Under the pieces are notes generated by a model that did no database searches, had not been told where the DNA came from, and was given only the letters and a program-made list of their open reading frames with translations. Position numbers and translations under genes: made by a program. Below, in pieces: positions 1-8,692 of a stretch of 64,000 bases of DNA. Position 1 is the first letter of the stretch, and every line of letters starts with the position of its first letter. This DNA is from JANJTY01 sp038257155 (GTDB lineage Bacteria > Pseudomonadota > Gammaproteobacteria > Xanthomonadales > Xanthomonadaceae). The DNA lies in assembly GCA_038257155.1 (NCBI GenBank), contig JBBSJP010000019.1, forward strand, positions 1 through 64,000, in the 5' to 3' direction.

Positions 1-379
1 CGGCTGGCTCGGTCGGCGGCTTCGCCGCTACGCTCGCGGGGCTCGCTGCGCCTTCACTTCGCCACTGCGCGGCTGGCTGGGTCGGCGGCTTCGCCGCGAC
101 GCTCGCGGGGCTCGCTGCGCCTTCACTTCGCCGCTGCGCAGCTGGCTAGGTCGGAGGCTTCGCCGCTACGCTCGCGGGGCTCGCTGCGCCTTCACTTCGC
201 CGCTGCGCGGCTGGCTCGGTCGGCGGCTTCGCCGCTACGCTCGCGGGGCTCGCTGCGCCTTCACTTCGCCGCTGCGCGGCTCGCTCGGTCGGCGGCTTCG
301 CCGCTACGCTCGCGGGGCTCGCTGCGCCTTCACTTCGCCGCTGCGCGGCTCGCTCGGTCGGCGGCTTCGCCGCTACGCG
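1..379. repeat. 69-bp tandem repeat array (about 5.5 copies, runs off the left edge)
   Basis: Units begin at 1, 70, 139, 208, 277 and 346, each 69 bp long; the last breaks off near 379. Copies differ by only a few substitutions (for example at 66, 80, 98, 140 and 155). Each unit contains short palindromes such as GCGGC-TTC-GCCGC. Because 69 is a multiple of 3, every copy reads in the same frame and frames stay open, but the peptide is low-complexity Arg/Ala/Ser/Leu and no start or domain is visible. I read it as a non-coding GC-rich minisatellite. Its true length is unknown because the window starts inside it. Confidence 0.9.
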
Positions 380-736
380 GAGCTATCGCTCCGAGTGGAT
401 GTGCGGCAAGCGCAAGGCGCGAGGGCGTGCAGGCGCGCTTGGCCGGCGCACGCCGGCCGCGGTGATAAGCGCCAGCGCGCTGCATCGCGCTGGCCGGGGA
501 ATGGTGGGCCCATTGCGGCGACGACCGAGCGAAGCGAAGGCGGCCCGCGAACGCGGGCGAACAACGCGGAGTCGGGGCGCAGCCCCGGGTAGCCGCGCCA
601 GCGGCCCAATGCCCCAAAGACCAAGTGAGGGCCGCGCCAGCGGGAGAATGCGAGCGGACAATCTGTTCGAAGCGCGGCAATCCAGCAAACTCCTCCGCAA
701 CGAGCCAGGTCGGGCATTCTCCCGCGAGCTCATGAA
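380..736. other. Intergenic stretch with no recognised gene
   Basis: Very GC-rich sequence between the tandem array and the methyltransferase gene. Open frames exist on both strands, but they have no recognisable domain or convincing ribosome binding site and reflect base composition. Short inverted repeats such as GGCGCACGCC occur. I see no RNA gene. Confidence 0.5.
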
Positions 737-1492
737 ATGTCCGGGCTAAGTCAGGCTTGGCGTCTGCTGCGCTGGCGCGAGCTACGTATCGCCGGGGGGA
801 GTTGCCCCTTCTGCGGTCCGACCCTGCTGCTGCGATTGGCGTGCGATGAGCTGGCAGTGCGCTGCGCGCGCTGTGGCGCGAGCGCAGTGCACATTTCACT
901 GGGCTGGGCGATGCGACATCAGGCAGCGGACCTGCAAGAGCGGATTGTTTGCGAACTGTCGGCGCGCGGCCCGCTGGCAGCCTTCCTGCTTCGTCTTGCC
1001 GACACTGTATGTCTGTCCGAGTTTTGCGAAGGCGCGGTGCCGGGCAGCATGCACGGCGGTGTCCGTTGCGAGGATGTGCAGCAATTGAGCTATGCCGATG
1101 CCAGCTTCGATCTTTGCACCAGCACCGAGGTGCTCGAGCATGTGCCGGACGATGCGCGCGCCTTTGCCGAGCTGCATCGGGTGCTGAAGCCGGGTGGCGT
1201 GCTGCTGTTCACCGTGCCGCTGACCCGGGCCGAAACCACGCTGGAGCGCGCGCGCCTGGAGAATGGCCAGGTGCGGCATCTGCATCCGCCGATGCACCAC
1301 GGCGATCCGCTGCGGCCCGGGCAGGGCATCCTCTGCTACCGTGACTATGGTCGCGACATCGGGCTGCGCCTGCTGGCGGCCGGGTTCGCCGAAGCCGCGA
1401 TCCTGCCGCCCGACCCACGAATTCCCTGGAGTGCCGCGCGCGAAGTTGTCTACGCCCGTCGTGCGGCAAACCATCTCAAGGATGCCGCATGA
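737..1492 (+). CDS. Class I SAM-dependent methyltransferase with N-terminal CxxC pairs
   Basis: A 251-residue protein. The N-terminal part has two Cys pairs (CPFC near residue 24 and CARC near 43), suggesting a small zinc ribbon. The rest resembles the Methyltransf_11 fold: an acidic loop (CEDVQQLSYADASFDL), the post-II motif EVLEHVPDD and the RVLKPGGVLLF strand. The usual glycine-rich ExGxGxG motif is replaced by CELSARGPL, a variant I associate with a subgroup of these enzymes. The substrate is unknown. The stop overlaps the start of the nucleoside hydrolase by 4 bp (ATGA), so the two are probably one transcript. The ATG at 737 is the first in frame; the Shine-Dalgarno sequence is weak and the true start could lie further in. 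Confidence 0.75.
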   Translation: MSGLSQAWRLLRWRELRIAGGSCPFCGPTLLLRLACDELAVRCARCGASAVHISLGWAMRHQAADLQERIVCELSARGPLAAFLLRLADTVCLSEFCEGAVPGSMHGGVRCEDVQQLSYADASFDLCTSTEVLEHVPDDARAFAELHRVLKPGGVLLFTVPLTRAETTLERARLENGQVRHLHPPMHHGDPLRPGQGILCYRDYGRDIGLRLLAAGFAEAAILPPDPRIPWSAAREVVYARRAANHLKDAA

Positions 1493-2412
1493 AATTGTTC
1501 ATCGACACCGATCCCGGCGTGGACGACGCCCTGGCCATCCTGATGGCGCTGGCCGATGCGCGGGTGGAGTTGCTCGGCCTGGGTGTAGTGGCGGGCAATG
1601 TCGGCCTGCACAACACGGTGCGCAACGCCCTGAAGCTGCTCGAAGTGGCGGGCTCTGCGGCACCGGTGTTTCCAGGCTGCGAGGCGCCATTGCTGCATGC
1701 CGCACCGGATGCCGCCTATGTGCATGGCCTGGATGGATTTGGCGACACCGGCTATGCCGCGCCGCGAGGCAAAGCGCAGGACGAGCACGCCGCCCTCGCC
1801 TTGCTGCGGCTATCCAGGCAACACGCGGGCGAACTGGTGCTGGTGGCGCTTGGTCCGCTGACCAATATCGCCCTGGCCCTGAGCCTGGATCCTGGCCTGC
1901 CCAGTCGCATCAAGCGCTTCGTGGTGATGGGCGGGGCGGTGACGGGGCAGGGCAACATCACACCTGCGGCCGAGTTCAATTTCTACTTTGATGCCGAAGC
2001 GGCACAGATCGTGTTGTCGGCCTGGCCGCGCTACGAGCTGGCGGACTGGGAGGCCGTGGTTCGTCATGGTCTGGACCGCGCGACGGTGGACGCCTGGTTG
2101 GCCAGCGATTCGCCGCGTGCGCAGTTCTACGCGGCGATTTCGCGGCTGAATCGCGACTCGAACTTCGACCGTCGTCGAGAGCGCTGGCTTAGCGCAGATG
2201 CCCTGGCCATGGCCTTGGCTCTGGAGCCGGAATCTGCCCTGCGCATGCAAACCCGAGCCCTGCAGATCGAGCTGGGACACGGCCTGTACCGCGGTGCGAG
2301 CCTGGTCGACTGGCAACAGCGCAGTGGGCAGCCGGAACGTGCCGACATCCTGATGCAGTACCAGCACTCGCGTTTCGAGGCGCGCGTCCAGGCGGCACTG
2401 GCGGCGCGCTGA
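1489..2412 (+). CDS. Nucleoside hydrolase (inosine/uridine-preferring family)
   Basis: A 307-residue protein of the IU-NH family, which hydrolyses the N-glycosidic bond of ribonucleosides to base plus ribose in purine/pyrimidine salvage. The hallmark calcium-binding cluster DTDPGVDDA is at residues 6-14, followed by a GNVGLHNTVRNALKLLE segment and later VALGPLTNIALAL and FVVMGGAVTGQGN, all typical of the family. Length matches the usual 305-320. There is no signal peptide, so it is cytosolic. It is translationally coupled to the upstream methyltransferase. Rih subtype and substrate preference cannot be assigned from sequence alone. Confidence 0.9.
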   Translation: MKLFIDTDPGVDDALAILMALADARVELLGLGVVAGNVGLHNTVRNALKLLEVAGSAAPVFPGCEAPLLHAAPDAAYVHGLDGFGDTGYAAPRGKAQDEHAALALLRLSRQHAGELVLVALGPLTNIALALSLDPGLPSRIKRFVVMGGAVTGQGNITPAAEFNFYFDAEAAQIVLSAWPRYELADWEAVVRHGLDRATVDAWLASDSPRAQFYAAISRLNRDSNFDRRRERWLSADALAMALALEPESALRMQTRALQIELGHGLYRGASLVDWQQRSGQPERADILMQYQHSRFEARVQAALAAR

Positions 2413-2413
2413 A

Positions 2414-5400
2414 TCAAACCGGTTCGTCGTCGGCCGGTGGCGTTGCCGGCTGCAGCTGCTGTGGCACATCGCGCACGTGCAAGTCGAGCTGCGGGAACGC
2501 GATCTCGATGCCTTCTTCCTCGAACAGTTCAGCAATGCGACCGTTGAGGTCGCTGAGCACCCGCAGGCGATCCTGGATCGAGTCGACAAACACGCGCAGC
2601 TCGAAGTCCAGCGAGCTGGCACCGAAGGCCATGAACCAGACGCGTGAAGGCGGATCCTTCAGCACCTGCGCGTTCTCGTCGGCCGCCTTCTGCAGCAGGG
2701 CTTGCACCTTGGCCGGCGGGGTGCCATAGGCCACCCCGACCTTGACGATGATCCGGGTGCGCGCATCGCTCAGGGTCCAGTTGATCAGGCGCTCGGTAAT
2801 GAACGTCTTGTTCGGCACCACGGCTTCCTTGCCGTCGAAGTCGATCAAGGTGGTGGCACGCGTGCGGATACGGGTCACCGTGCCGGTCTGGTCGCCGATG
2901 GTGATCACATCGCCAACCCGGAACGGTCGCTCGAACAGCAGGATCAGACCGGAAACGAAGTTGGCGAAGATCTCCTGCAGGCCGAAACCGAGACCAACCG
3001 ACAAGGCGGCGGCCATCCATTGCAGCTGTGACCAGCGCAGACCGAGCAGGGAGAGGCCAATGACGCTGCCGGCAATGACGATGACGTAGCGGCTGACACT
3101 GGTGATGGCATAGCGCGTGGGCGCGTCCAGGTTGATGCGACTGAGCAGGGCGATCTCGACCAGGGCCGGCAGGTTGCGTGCTGCCACGAAGGTCAGCAGC
3201 AGGGCGACCAGGCCGAGCAGCAGATCGCGCAGGCTGACAAACTCCTTGATCGCATTGCCGTCGGCGTCGACGCTGGCAAATTGCCACAGGGGAATCTCGT
3301 TCAAGCGGTTGAAGGCCGGCAGCACATCGCTCCATACCGCAAACAGGCCCAGCGCAAGCAGGCTCAGAACCACGGCACGTAGCAGGCTGCGGGTCTGGGA
3401 ATTGATGCTGGCCAGTGCAATGGCTTCCGGTTCGATCTCCGGCAAGGGCTCGTCCGTTCTCTCGCTGCGACCCTCGGCGTCGGAATCGGCGCGCTCGTTT
3501 AGGCGCTTGGCAATGAGGCGGCGCTCGCCGAGCAGGAACCATCGCGCAATCAATCCCTGGATCAGCGCCACGAGCAGCACCACGCCCAGGCTGGCCCACA
3601 GGGCGCGAAGCAGAAAGCCTGCGGTAATCAGAAAGCCGGCGGTCGCGAGCAGCGCGCAACCGAGCAGCGCTGCGCACAGGAAAAAGCGGGTTGCGCGACG
3701 TACGAACAGCGGCTCAACCAGCTCGCGGCCACGAGAGCTCCACACGGCGCCGGGCGCAAGCATTCGCCAGCCCAACCAGGCAGCCAACAGGCAGAAGGCA
3801 ATCAGGGCCAGTCGAGCCGCTGTGTCCAGAGCCGGCTCCTGGCCACGCACGAAACTGAGTGCCAACATCAGCTGCAGCGGCAGCAATGCGAACACGATCC
3901 AGGGCAGGGCGGCGCGAATTGCCTCGCGGCGCGCGCGCGGCCAGCGGAAGTGCGCATGCCCAAGGCCCCGCTCGATACTCAGCCAGTGCAGCGCCTCGGC
4001 GACCAGTACGCCGCCTGCCAAGGCAAGCACGGCGCGCCCAAGGGAGTCGCTGAAGCGCCCGACTTCGCCCGATTCGCGCAGCAGCCAGCCTGTCGCTGCA
4101 AGCAGCATTACCCAGGGCAGCGAGGCGACCACGGTAATCAGCAGAGCCTTGGCCGTGTGCCGATACGAATCACTGCGGATCTGTCGCAGTGGCTGGGCCT
4201 GGACCGCGAGCATGCCAGGCGCGCGCCAACGCAGCGCAAAGGCCGCAGCGATCAGCAACAGGCCTGCAAGAATGATCAGCGGGCGTTGTTCGACCTGCTT
4301 CCAGAACAGACCTGCGCTGGTCTGGTAGCGCGAGAGCTTGGCCAGGTCGGCCAGGCCACTGGGCAGGCGTGCCAGCCAGCCGGGTTCGATTGGCTCGTGA
4401 CTGGGCGTCCAGAGCAGATGCCGATCCAGCAGGTCGGTGAGTTCCCTGACCACGCGAAGTTGTTCCTCCAGGGCGCGCTGCAGACCGTCGAGCCCTGAGA
4501 CTTCGGTCAGCATGGACTGCTCCAGCGGGGCCAGGAGTTCGGCGCGGGTGCCCAGCAGCAGGGCCAGGCCTTCGCGAAGCTGGAGGGCCTCGATTTCGCC
4601 GTCTGGATCGATCTGCACCAGGCGCGCATCGATGTCCTGTTCGCGCCGCTCACTGGCGCGGCGGCGCTCGCCCAGCTCGATCAATCCAAGGCGGAGCGAG
4701 GTCAGGTTCTCGCGCACCTCCTGCAGTTGCCGGTTGAGTCTGGCAGGCGACTCCAGTCGGCGGCGAAGGTCTGTGAGCTGAAGACCGAGGCTGTCCTGGG
4801 CACCGCCGAAGGCGAGACGTGCCTGGGTGGCGCGCAGGGCACTCTGGGCATCGCGCGCGTTCTGCAGGGCCTCGCGTGTACGCCGGTCCAGCGATTCGCT
4901 GCTGCCTGAGGCCTGCGCCAGCTCTTCGCCCATGGCGAGGTTCTCGCGGGCAATTTCCCGGAGCTGCTCGGGCGCTTCAGCGAACTGCAGCGATTCCTGC
5001 TGCAGCCGTTCGAGAAGCGCTTCCAGGCTCTTGCTGCGCACTTCCTTGACCCGTGCCTGCGCCAGTTTGACCCGCTCAGCGCGTTCGCTGACCTGGTTCT
5101 GCAAGTGACGCTCACGCAGTTCCAGATCGCGGCGCCGGGTCGGCAGCGATTCCTGTTCGGCGCTCAAGCTGTCGAGCCGTGCCGCAGCCCGCCGCAGGGC
5201 GGCCTGTGAAGCAAGTGCACGCGCCTGGAGCGTAATGCCGGCTTGCTCATCGGCCTGTTCGGCGGCGGCGACAAGACGAAGCTCTTCGACCCGTTGCCGT
5301 TGATTGGCAAGGTCGTCAGCGAGACTCAGCGGGCGCGCGTCCGCCGCTGCCAGTTCGCCCCCGACGCGACTCAGGTCCGCCTGAGCCGTGTTCAGCGCGT

Positions 5401-5839
5401 TGCGCTCCAGTTCCAGTTGGCGCACCAGGGTCGCGTCATCGCGCAGGCGCTCAAGCTCGCCCTGGAAGCGGGTCAGCGCAGCGCTGAAGTCAGCTGGCGA
5501 GGTGCCTGCGATCCGGCGGCTATCGCCTGCTGCACCGGTGTCCGCTCGGCGCATCAAGCGCGCTTCGCTCAACAGCGCCTCGGCTTCCTTTTCGGCGTCC
5601 GCTGCGCGACTCAGCTGCGCTTCGGCTTCGCCGCGCGGCCCTTCGTCTATCGAGCTGTCTGCCGCGAGGCGTGCGCGCAGCCGTTCGATCTGTTCGCTGC
5701 TCGACGGCGGCAGGGCGGCAGGCTCGGAAAAAGCCTGTGCCAGCAGCATCGTGGAGGGCAATAGAAGTGCCAGGGATAGGGCCGCCCGAAGGGCCGTCAC
5801 ACGGTGGATTTGAACTTTGTAGCGAAATGCCGCTATCAT
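2414..5839 (-). CDS. Large mechanosensitive channel of the MscK/KefA type
   Basis: A protein of 1141 residues from the ATG at 5839, preferred because GGAAG precedes it by about 11 nt; an in-frame ATG at 5857 is an alternative. Residues 1-36 look like a signal peptide ending in LLAQA. Residues about 45-480 are a long charged coiled-coil periplasmic domain (MscS_porin type), followed by many membrane segments. The C-terminal MscS core carries the pore helix with GLGFGLQEIFANFVSGL at about 948-965, then the beta domain beginning RVGDVITIGDQTGTV. Length and order match MscK, which opens under membrane tension during hypo-osmotic shock. The tail is acidic and Pro-rich. It ends 1 bp from the stop of the convergent nucleoside hydrolase. 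The start codon lies inside the predicted rpmE2 promoter. Confidence 0.92.
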   Translation of the reverse strand: MIAAFRYKVQIHRVTALRAALSLALLLPSTMLLAQAFSEPAALPPSSSEQIERLRARLAADSSIDEGPRGEAEAQLSRAADAEKEAEALLSEARLMRRADTGAAGDSRRIAGTSPADFSAALTRFQGELERLRDDATLVRQLELERNALNTAQADLSRVGGELAAADARPLSLADDLANQRQRVEELRLVAAAEQADEQAGITLQARALASQAALRRAAARLDSLSAEQESLPTRRRDLELRERHLQNQVSERAERVKLAQARVKEVRSKSLEALLERLQQESLQFAEAPEQLREIARENLAMGEELAQASGSSESLDRRTREALQNARDAQSALRATQARLAFGGAQDSLGLQLTDLRRRLESPARLNRQLQEVRENLTSLRLGLIELGERRRASERREQDIDARLVQIDPDGEIEALQLREGLALLLGTRAELLAPLEQSMLTEVSGLDGLQRALEEQLRVVRELTDLLDRHLLWTPSHEPIEPGWLARLPSGLADLAKLSRYQTSAGLFWKQVEQRPLIILAGLLLIAAAFALRWRAPGMLAVQAQPLRQIRSDSYRHTAKALLITVVASLPWVMLLAATGWLLRESGEVGRFSDSLGRAVLALAGGVLVAEALHWLSIERGLGHAHFRWPRARREAIRAALPWIVFALLPLQLMLALSFVRGQEPALDTAARLALIAFCLLAAWLGWRMLAPGAVWSSRGRELVEPLFVRRATRFFLCAALLGCALLATAGFLITAGFLLRALWASLGVVLLVALIQGLIARWFLLGERRLIAKRLNERADSDAEGRSERTDEPLPEIEPEAIALASINSQTRSLLRAVVLSLLALGLFAVWSDVLPAFNRLNEIPLWQFASVDADGNAIKEFVSLRDLLLGLVALLLTFVAARNLPALVEIALLSRINLDAPTRYAITSVSRYVIVIAGSVIGLSLLGLRWSQLQWMAAALSVGLGFGLQEIFANFVSGLILLFERPFRVGDVITIGDQTGTVTRIRTRATTLIDFDGKEAVVPNKTFITERLINWTLSDARTRIIVKVGVAYGTPPAKVQALLQKAADENAQVLKDPPSRVWFMAFGASSLDFELRVFVDSIQDRLRVLSDLNGRIAELFEEEGIEIAFPQLDLHVRDVPQQLQPATPPADDEPV
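5810..5839 (+). promoter_or_regulatory. Sigma-70-like promoter for rpmE2
   Basis: TTGAAC at 5810-5815, an 18-bp spacer, and TATCAT at 5834-5839. It would start transcription near 5846, leaving about 32 nt of leader before the rpmE2 ATG. The -10 hexamer overlaps the start codon of the divergent mscK-like gene. Prediction by eye only. Confidence 0.55.
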
Positions 5840-5877
5840 GAGCGTCTTTTCTTCCATTGCCAGGCGCGGACCGAACC

Positions 5878-6123
5878 ATGAAGGCCGACATCCATCCAAA
5901 GTACCAGCCGGTCGTGTTCCAGGACGTGACCAGCGATTTTTCCTTCCTCACCCGTTCGACCTTGTCGAGCAAGGAAACCGTCAAGTGGGAAGACGGTGCA
6001 GAGTATCCCCTGATCAAGGTGGACATCTCCTCTGCCACGCATCCTTTCTACACCGGCAAGCACAAGATCATTGACACCAGCGGTCGCGTCGACAAGTTCC
6101 GTCGGCGTTACGGCGGCAAGTAA
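5878..6123 (+). CDS. rpmE2: 50S ribosomal protein L31 type B
   Basis: An 81-residue protein starting MKADIHPKYQPVVFQD, with the conserved SSATHPFYTGK segment and the basic end DKFRRRYGGK. It contains no cysteine, so it is the zinc-free (C-minus) paralogue, known in other bacteria to replace zinc-binding L31 when zinc is scarce. I looked for a Zur operator and found no convincing one. The ATG at 5878 is chosen over an in-frame ATG at 5857 because the protein family begins exactly here. A strong terminator follows, so it is probably transcribed alone. The promoter lies within the start of the divergent channel gene. Confidence 0.97.
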   Translation: MKADIHPKYQPVVFQDVTSDFSFLTRSTLSSKETVKWEDGAEYPLIKVDISSATHPFYTGKHKIIDTSGRVDKFRRRYGGK

Positions 6124-6146
6124 TCGGTTCCTCAGCAAGACCCCAG

Positions 6147-6178
6147 AACAGGGCCGCCGCGAGGCGGCCCTGTTTTTT
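6147..6178 (+). terminator. Rho-independent terminator of rpmE2
   Basis: Perfect 10-bp stem CAGGGCCGCC / GGCGGCCCTG with a GCGA loop, followed by six T residues, 23 nt after the rpmE2 stop codon. Confidence 0.95.
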
Positions 6179-6371
6179 GGTGCGCCTGGAAAACGCCAAA
6201 CACATCCGCTTTTCACGCCTTCAGGACTGACGCCCTCCGGGGGGCTGTGCGATACTTGTGCGTACTGTCCGGCAGCTGAAAGCAGCCGCGCGCGCTGCCC
6301 TCGTGGCGCGGCCTGCTTCGCCTCGCCAGCCCCGACTCCCCTTCCAAGCATCGCCTTTCAGGAGCACGCCC

Positions 6372-7670
6372 GTGTCCGAGAACAAGAGCGTTGTACTGAC
6401 CGATTCGGCCAACAACACCTCCGCAACCCTGCCACTGGTTACCGGAAGCCTCGGTGCGCCGGCGGTCGACATCGCCAAGTTGCCCAAGGAAACCGGCTAC
6501 TTCACCTACGACCCGGGCTTCGTTGCCACTGCCAGTTGCCGATCCGCCATTACCTACATCGATGGCGACGCGGGCGTTCTGCTCTATCGCGGTTATCCGA
6601 TCGAACAGCTCGCCAAGCAGTCGAACTTCGTCGAGGTGGCCTACCTGCTGATGCATGGCGAGTTGCCCAAGCCGGAAGAATTCAACGCCTTCCAGCACGA
6701 GGTAACCCATCACACCATGATGCATGAGGCCTTCAAGGGCTTCCTCAACGGCTTCCGCCACGATGCACATCCGATGGCGATGCTGTGCGGCATGATCGGT
6801 TCGCTGGCGGCGTTCTATCACGACTCGCTCGACATGAACGACCCCGAGCAGCGCCGTATGGCAGCGGTGCGCCTGATTGCCAAGGTTCCGACCATTGCGG
6901 CAGCCTGCTACCGCTATTCGATCGGCTGGCCGGTGCGCTATCCGCGCAACAATATCGAGTACTGCACGCGCTTCCTGCACATGATGTTCGAGGTGCCGAG
7001 CGAGCCCCTCAAGCTGCCGCCGATTGCCGCCAAGGCGCTTGACCTGCTGTTCATCCTGCATGCCGACCACGAACAGAACGCCTCGACTTCCACCGTGCGG
7101 CTGGTTGGCTCCACGGGCGCCAATCCCTATGCCTGCGTGGCGGCAGGCATTGCCGCGCTGTGGGGTCCGGCGCATGGTGGTGCGAACGAGGCGGTACTGA
7201 AGATGCTGGAGGAAATCGGCGATCCGTCCAATGTCTCCAGCGCGGTGGCAAAGGCCAAGGACAAGAACTCCGGCTTCCGCCTGATGGGCTTTGGGCACCG
7301 GGTCTACAAGAATTACGACCCGCGCGCGGCGATCACTCGCGAAATGACCCACAAGGTGCTGGCCGAACTCGGGGTGGACGATCCCATGCTGGAGGTCGCC
7401 ATGCGACTGGAGGAAGCCGCTCTCAAGGATGAATACTTCGTGCAGCGCAAGCTGTACCCGAACGTGGATTTCTACTCGGGGATCATCTACAAGGCCCTGG
7501 GCATCCCGACCGAGATGTTCACCGTGATGTTCGCCATTGCGCGCACCGCCGGCTGGGTTGCGCACTGGCTGGAACAGCAGACCGATCCCGAAGCCAAGAT
7601 CGGCCGTCCGCGCCAGATCTACACCGGCGCTGTGCATCGCGATTACTCGCCCGTCTCGCAGCGCCGCTGA
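6372..7670 (+). CDS. gltA: Citrate synthase
   Basis: A 432-residue type I (hexameric, gammaproteobacterial) citrate synthase, which condenses oxaloacetate and acetyl-CoA at the entry to the TCA cycle. Catalytic positions are visible in GPAHGGANE (His), MGFGHRVYK (His) and YPNVDFYSG (Asp). The start is taken as GTG at 6372 because AGGAG sits 7 nt upstream and the resulting length fits the family. An ATG at 6258 would add 38 residues with no homology and no ribosome binding site. It stands alone between the rpmE2 terminator and a hairpin-rich repeat. Confidence 0.97.
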   Translation: MSENKSVVLTDSANNTSATLPLVTGSLGAPAVDIAKLPKETGYFTYDPGFVATASCRSAITYIDGDAGVLLYRGYPIEQLAKQSNFVEVAYLLMHGELPKPEEFNAFQHEVTHHTMMHEAFKGFLNGFRHDAHPMAMLCGMIGSLAAFYHDSLDMNDPEQRRMAAVRLIAKVPTIAAACYRYSIGWPVRYPRNNIEYCTRFLHMMFEVPSEPLKLPPIAAKALDLLFILHADHEQNASTSTVRLVGSTGANPYACVAAGIAALWGPAHGGANEAVLKMLEEIGDPSNVSSAVAKAKDKNSGFRLMGFGHRVYKNYDPRAAITREMTHKVLAELGVDDPMLEVAMRLEEAALKDEYFVQRKLYPNVDFYSGIIYKALGIPTEMFTVMFAIARTAGWVAHWLEQQTDPEAKIGRPRQIYTGAVHRDYSPVSQRR

Positions 7671-7695
7671 TAGTTCAGGTAAGGTCTGAAAAAGT

Positions 7696-7876
7696 CCATC
7701 CTGGGCCCTTCGTCGGGCTCAGGACAGGCCCTTCGTCAGGCTCAGGACAGGCTTGTCAGCCCACGGCGAGTCCGGCACATGTCCGGACTCGATTTCGCGA
7801 AATCAATCGCTTACACGATTGTCTCGCGGGCCGGCCATCCTTGGCCGGCGGAACCTCTGACTAGCTAAGGGGTTCC
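7696..7876. repeat. Dispersed four-hairpin repeat, copy A
   Basis: It shares about 160 bp with copy B at 28649-28807, same orientation. In order: a 23-bp CCCTTCGTC...GGACAGG module present twice (7706-7728, 7729-7751); hairpin 1, CGAGTCCGG/CCGGACTCG (7767-7791); hairpin 2, CAATCG/CGATTG (7804-7821); hairpin 3, GCCGGCCA/TGGCCGGC (7830-7849); hairpin 4, GGAACCTCTGA/TAAGGGGTTCC (7850-7876, with one G-T pair and one mismatch). It lies between the convergent ends of gltA and the gene at 7923 and contains no credible ORF. Confidence 0.92.
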
Positions 7877-7922
7877 CTGGCGGCGGTCTGCAGAGAACAG
7901 GCGCGGTAGTTCATTCGTCGGT

Positions 7923-8579
7923 TCAGTTGCTGGCCGGGAGATCCGCGTAGCTGGCTTCGATCAGCCGCTGCAGCCCGGACAGCGATGCGCGACGCATGAC
8001 TTGTGTCGCGCTGCGGTCGAGCGGCGCCTGGCGCAGCGCGTCCAGCGGCAGCAGGGTCAGGTCGAAGGCGAGGCCGTCCGCATTGAAAACCAGCACCGGC
8101 ACATCGGCCTGTCGCTGCCGATCAAGGCGTACCCGCCGGCTGCTTTCGTCGAAGGGAATGCCGCTGTCGGTAAGAAAGCGGCTGATGGCCGTGCTGTCAT
8201 CCGAATGCAGGTGCAGACATACAGCGGAATGGCCGTCGGCCGTACCGTCCAGCACTGCGCCAACCAGACGTGGTTCAAAGCGGGCGAGAAACGCCATGGC
8301 CTGGGCCGCCGCATCGCGCCGTTCACGCAGCAGTTCGGCCTGCGAATCGCCCAGGAACAGTCGCTGGTATTCGCGCAGAGCGGTTTCTATCTCGCTGTTG
8401 CGCGGCAGGCTCTGGTCATCATGGATGCCCAGCCGCTGCGCCGCCTTGAGCTTGGCCAGATGGAAATCGCGGATACCGCTTTCGGAAATGACCCGCGCGG
8501 CCTCGATGGCGAGGCGCTGGCGCCGTTCACGGGTGCGGGTCTCGGCGTGCAGCTGGGCGTGACGCGACGGTTGGCGCAT
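7923..8579 (-). CDS. Conserved hypothetical protein, possibly nucleotidyltransferase-like
   Basis: A 218-residue soluble protein with no signal peptide or membrane segment. The N-terminal third is helical and basic (AIEAARVISESGIRDFHLAKLKAAQRLGI). The middle has ARFEPRLVGAVLDGTADGHSAVCLHLHSDD, whose pattern recalls the G-S...D strand of nucleotidyltransferase folds, though the classical GS-x9-DxD is not intact. I recognise the overall pattern as a conserved protein of xanthomonads but know of no demonstrated function. It lies 113 bp downstream of the PBP1A gene on the same strand, so the two may be cotranscribed. Confidence 0.7.
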   Translation of the reverse strand: MRQPSRHAQLHAETRTRERRQRLAIEAARVISESGIRDFHLAKLKAAQRLGIHDDQSLPRNSEIETALREYQRLFLGDSQAELLRERRDAAAQAMAFLARFEPRLVGAVLDGTADGHSAVCLHLHSDDSTAISRFLTDSGIPFDESSRRVRLDRQRQADVPVLVFNADGLAFDLTLLPLDALRQAPLDRSATQVMRRASLSGLQRLIEASYADLPASN

Positions 8580-8692
8580 GAGACGTCTCCCGGTGAGCGC
8601 AGCATGGATCAGATGACCTGCTGATGCGTCGATCTGGCACTGCCCGATTCAACGCAGTGTCGGGCCGGCCCGTCACAACCATGCCCATTTAC

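Noticed and set aside
330..899. A minus-strand open frame running from the tandem repeat into the methyltransferase gene
   Set aside because: It crosses the repeat and an opposing real gene, with a low-complexity Ala/Arg product.
5820..5850. A possible Zur operator before rpmE2
   Set aside because: GAAATG at 5824 looks like a half-site, but the other half does not fit the palindrome.
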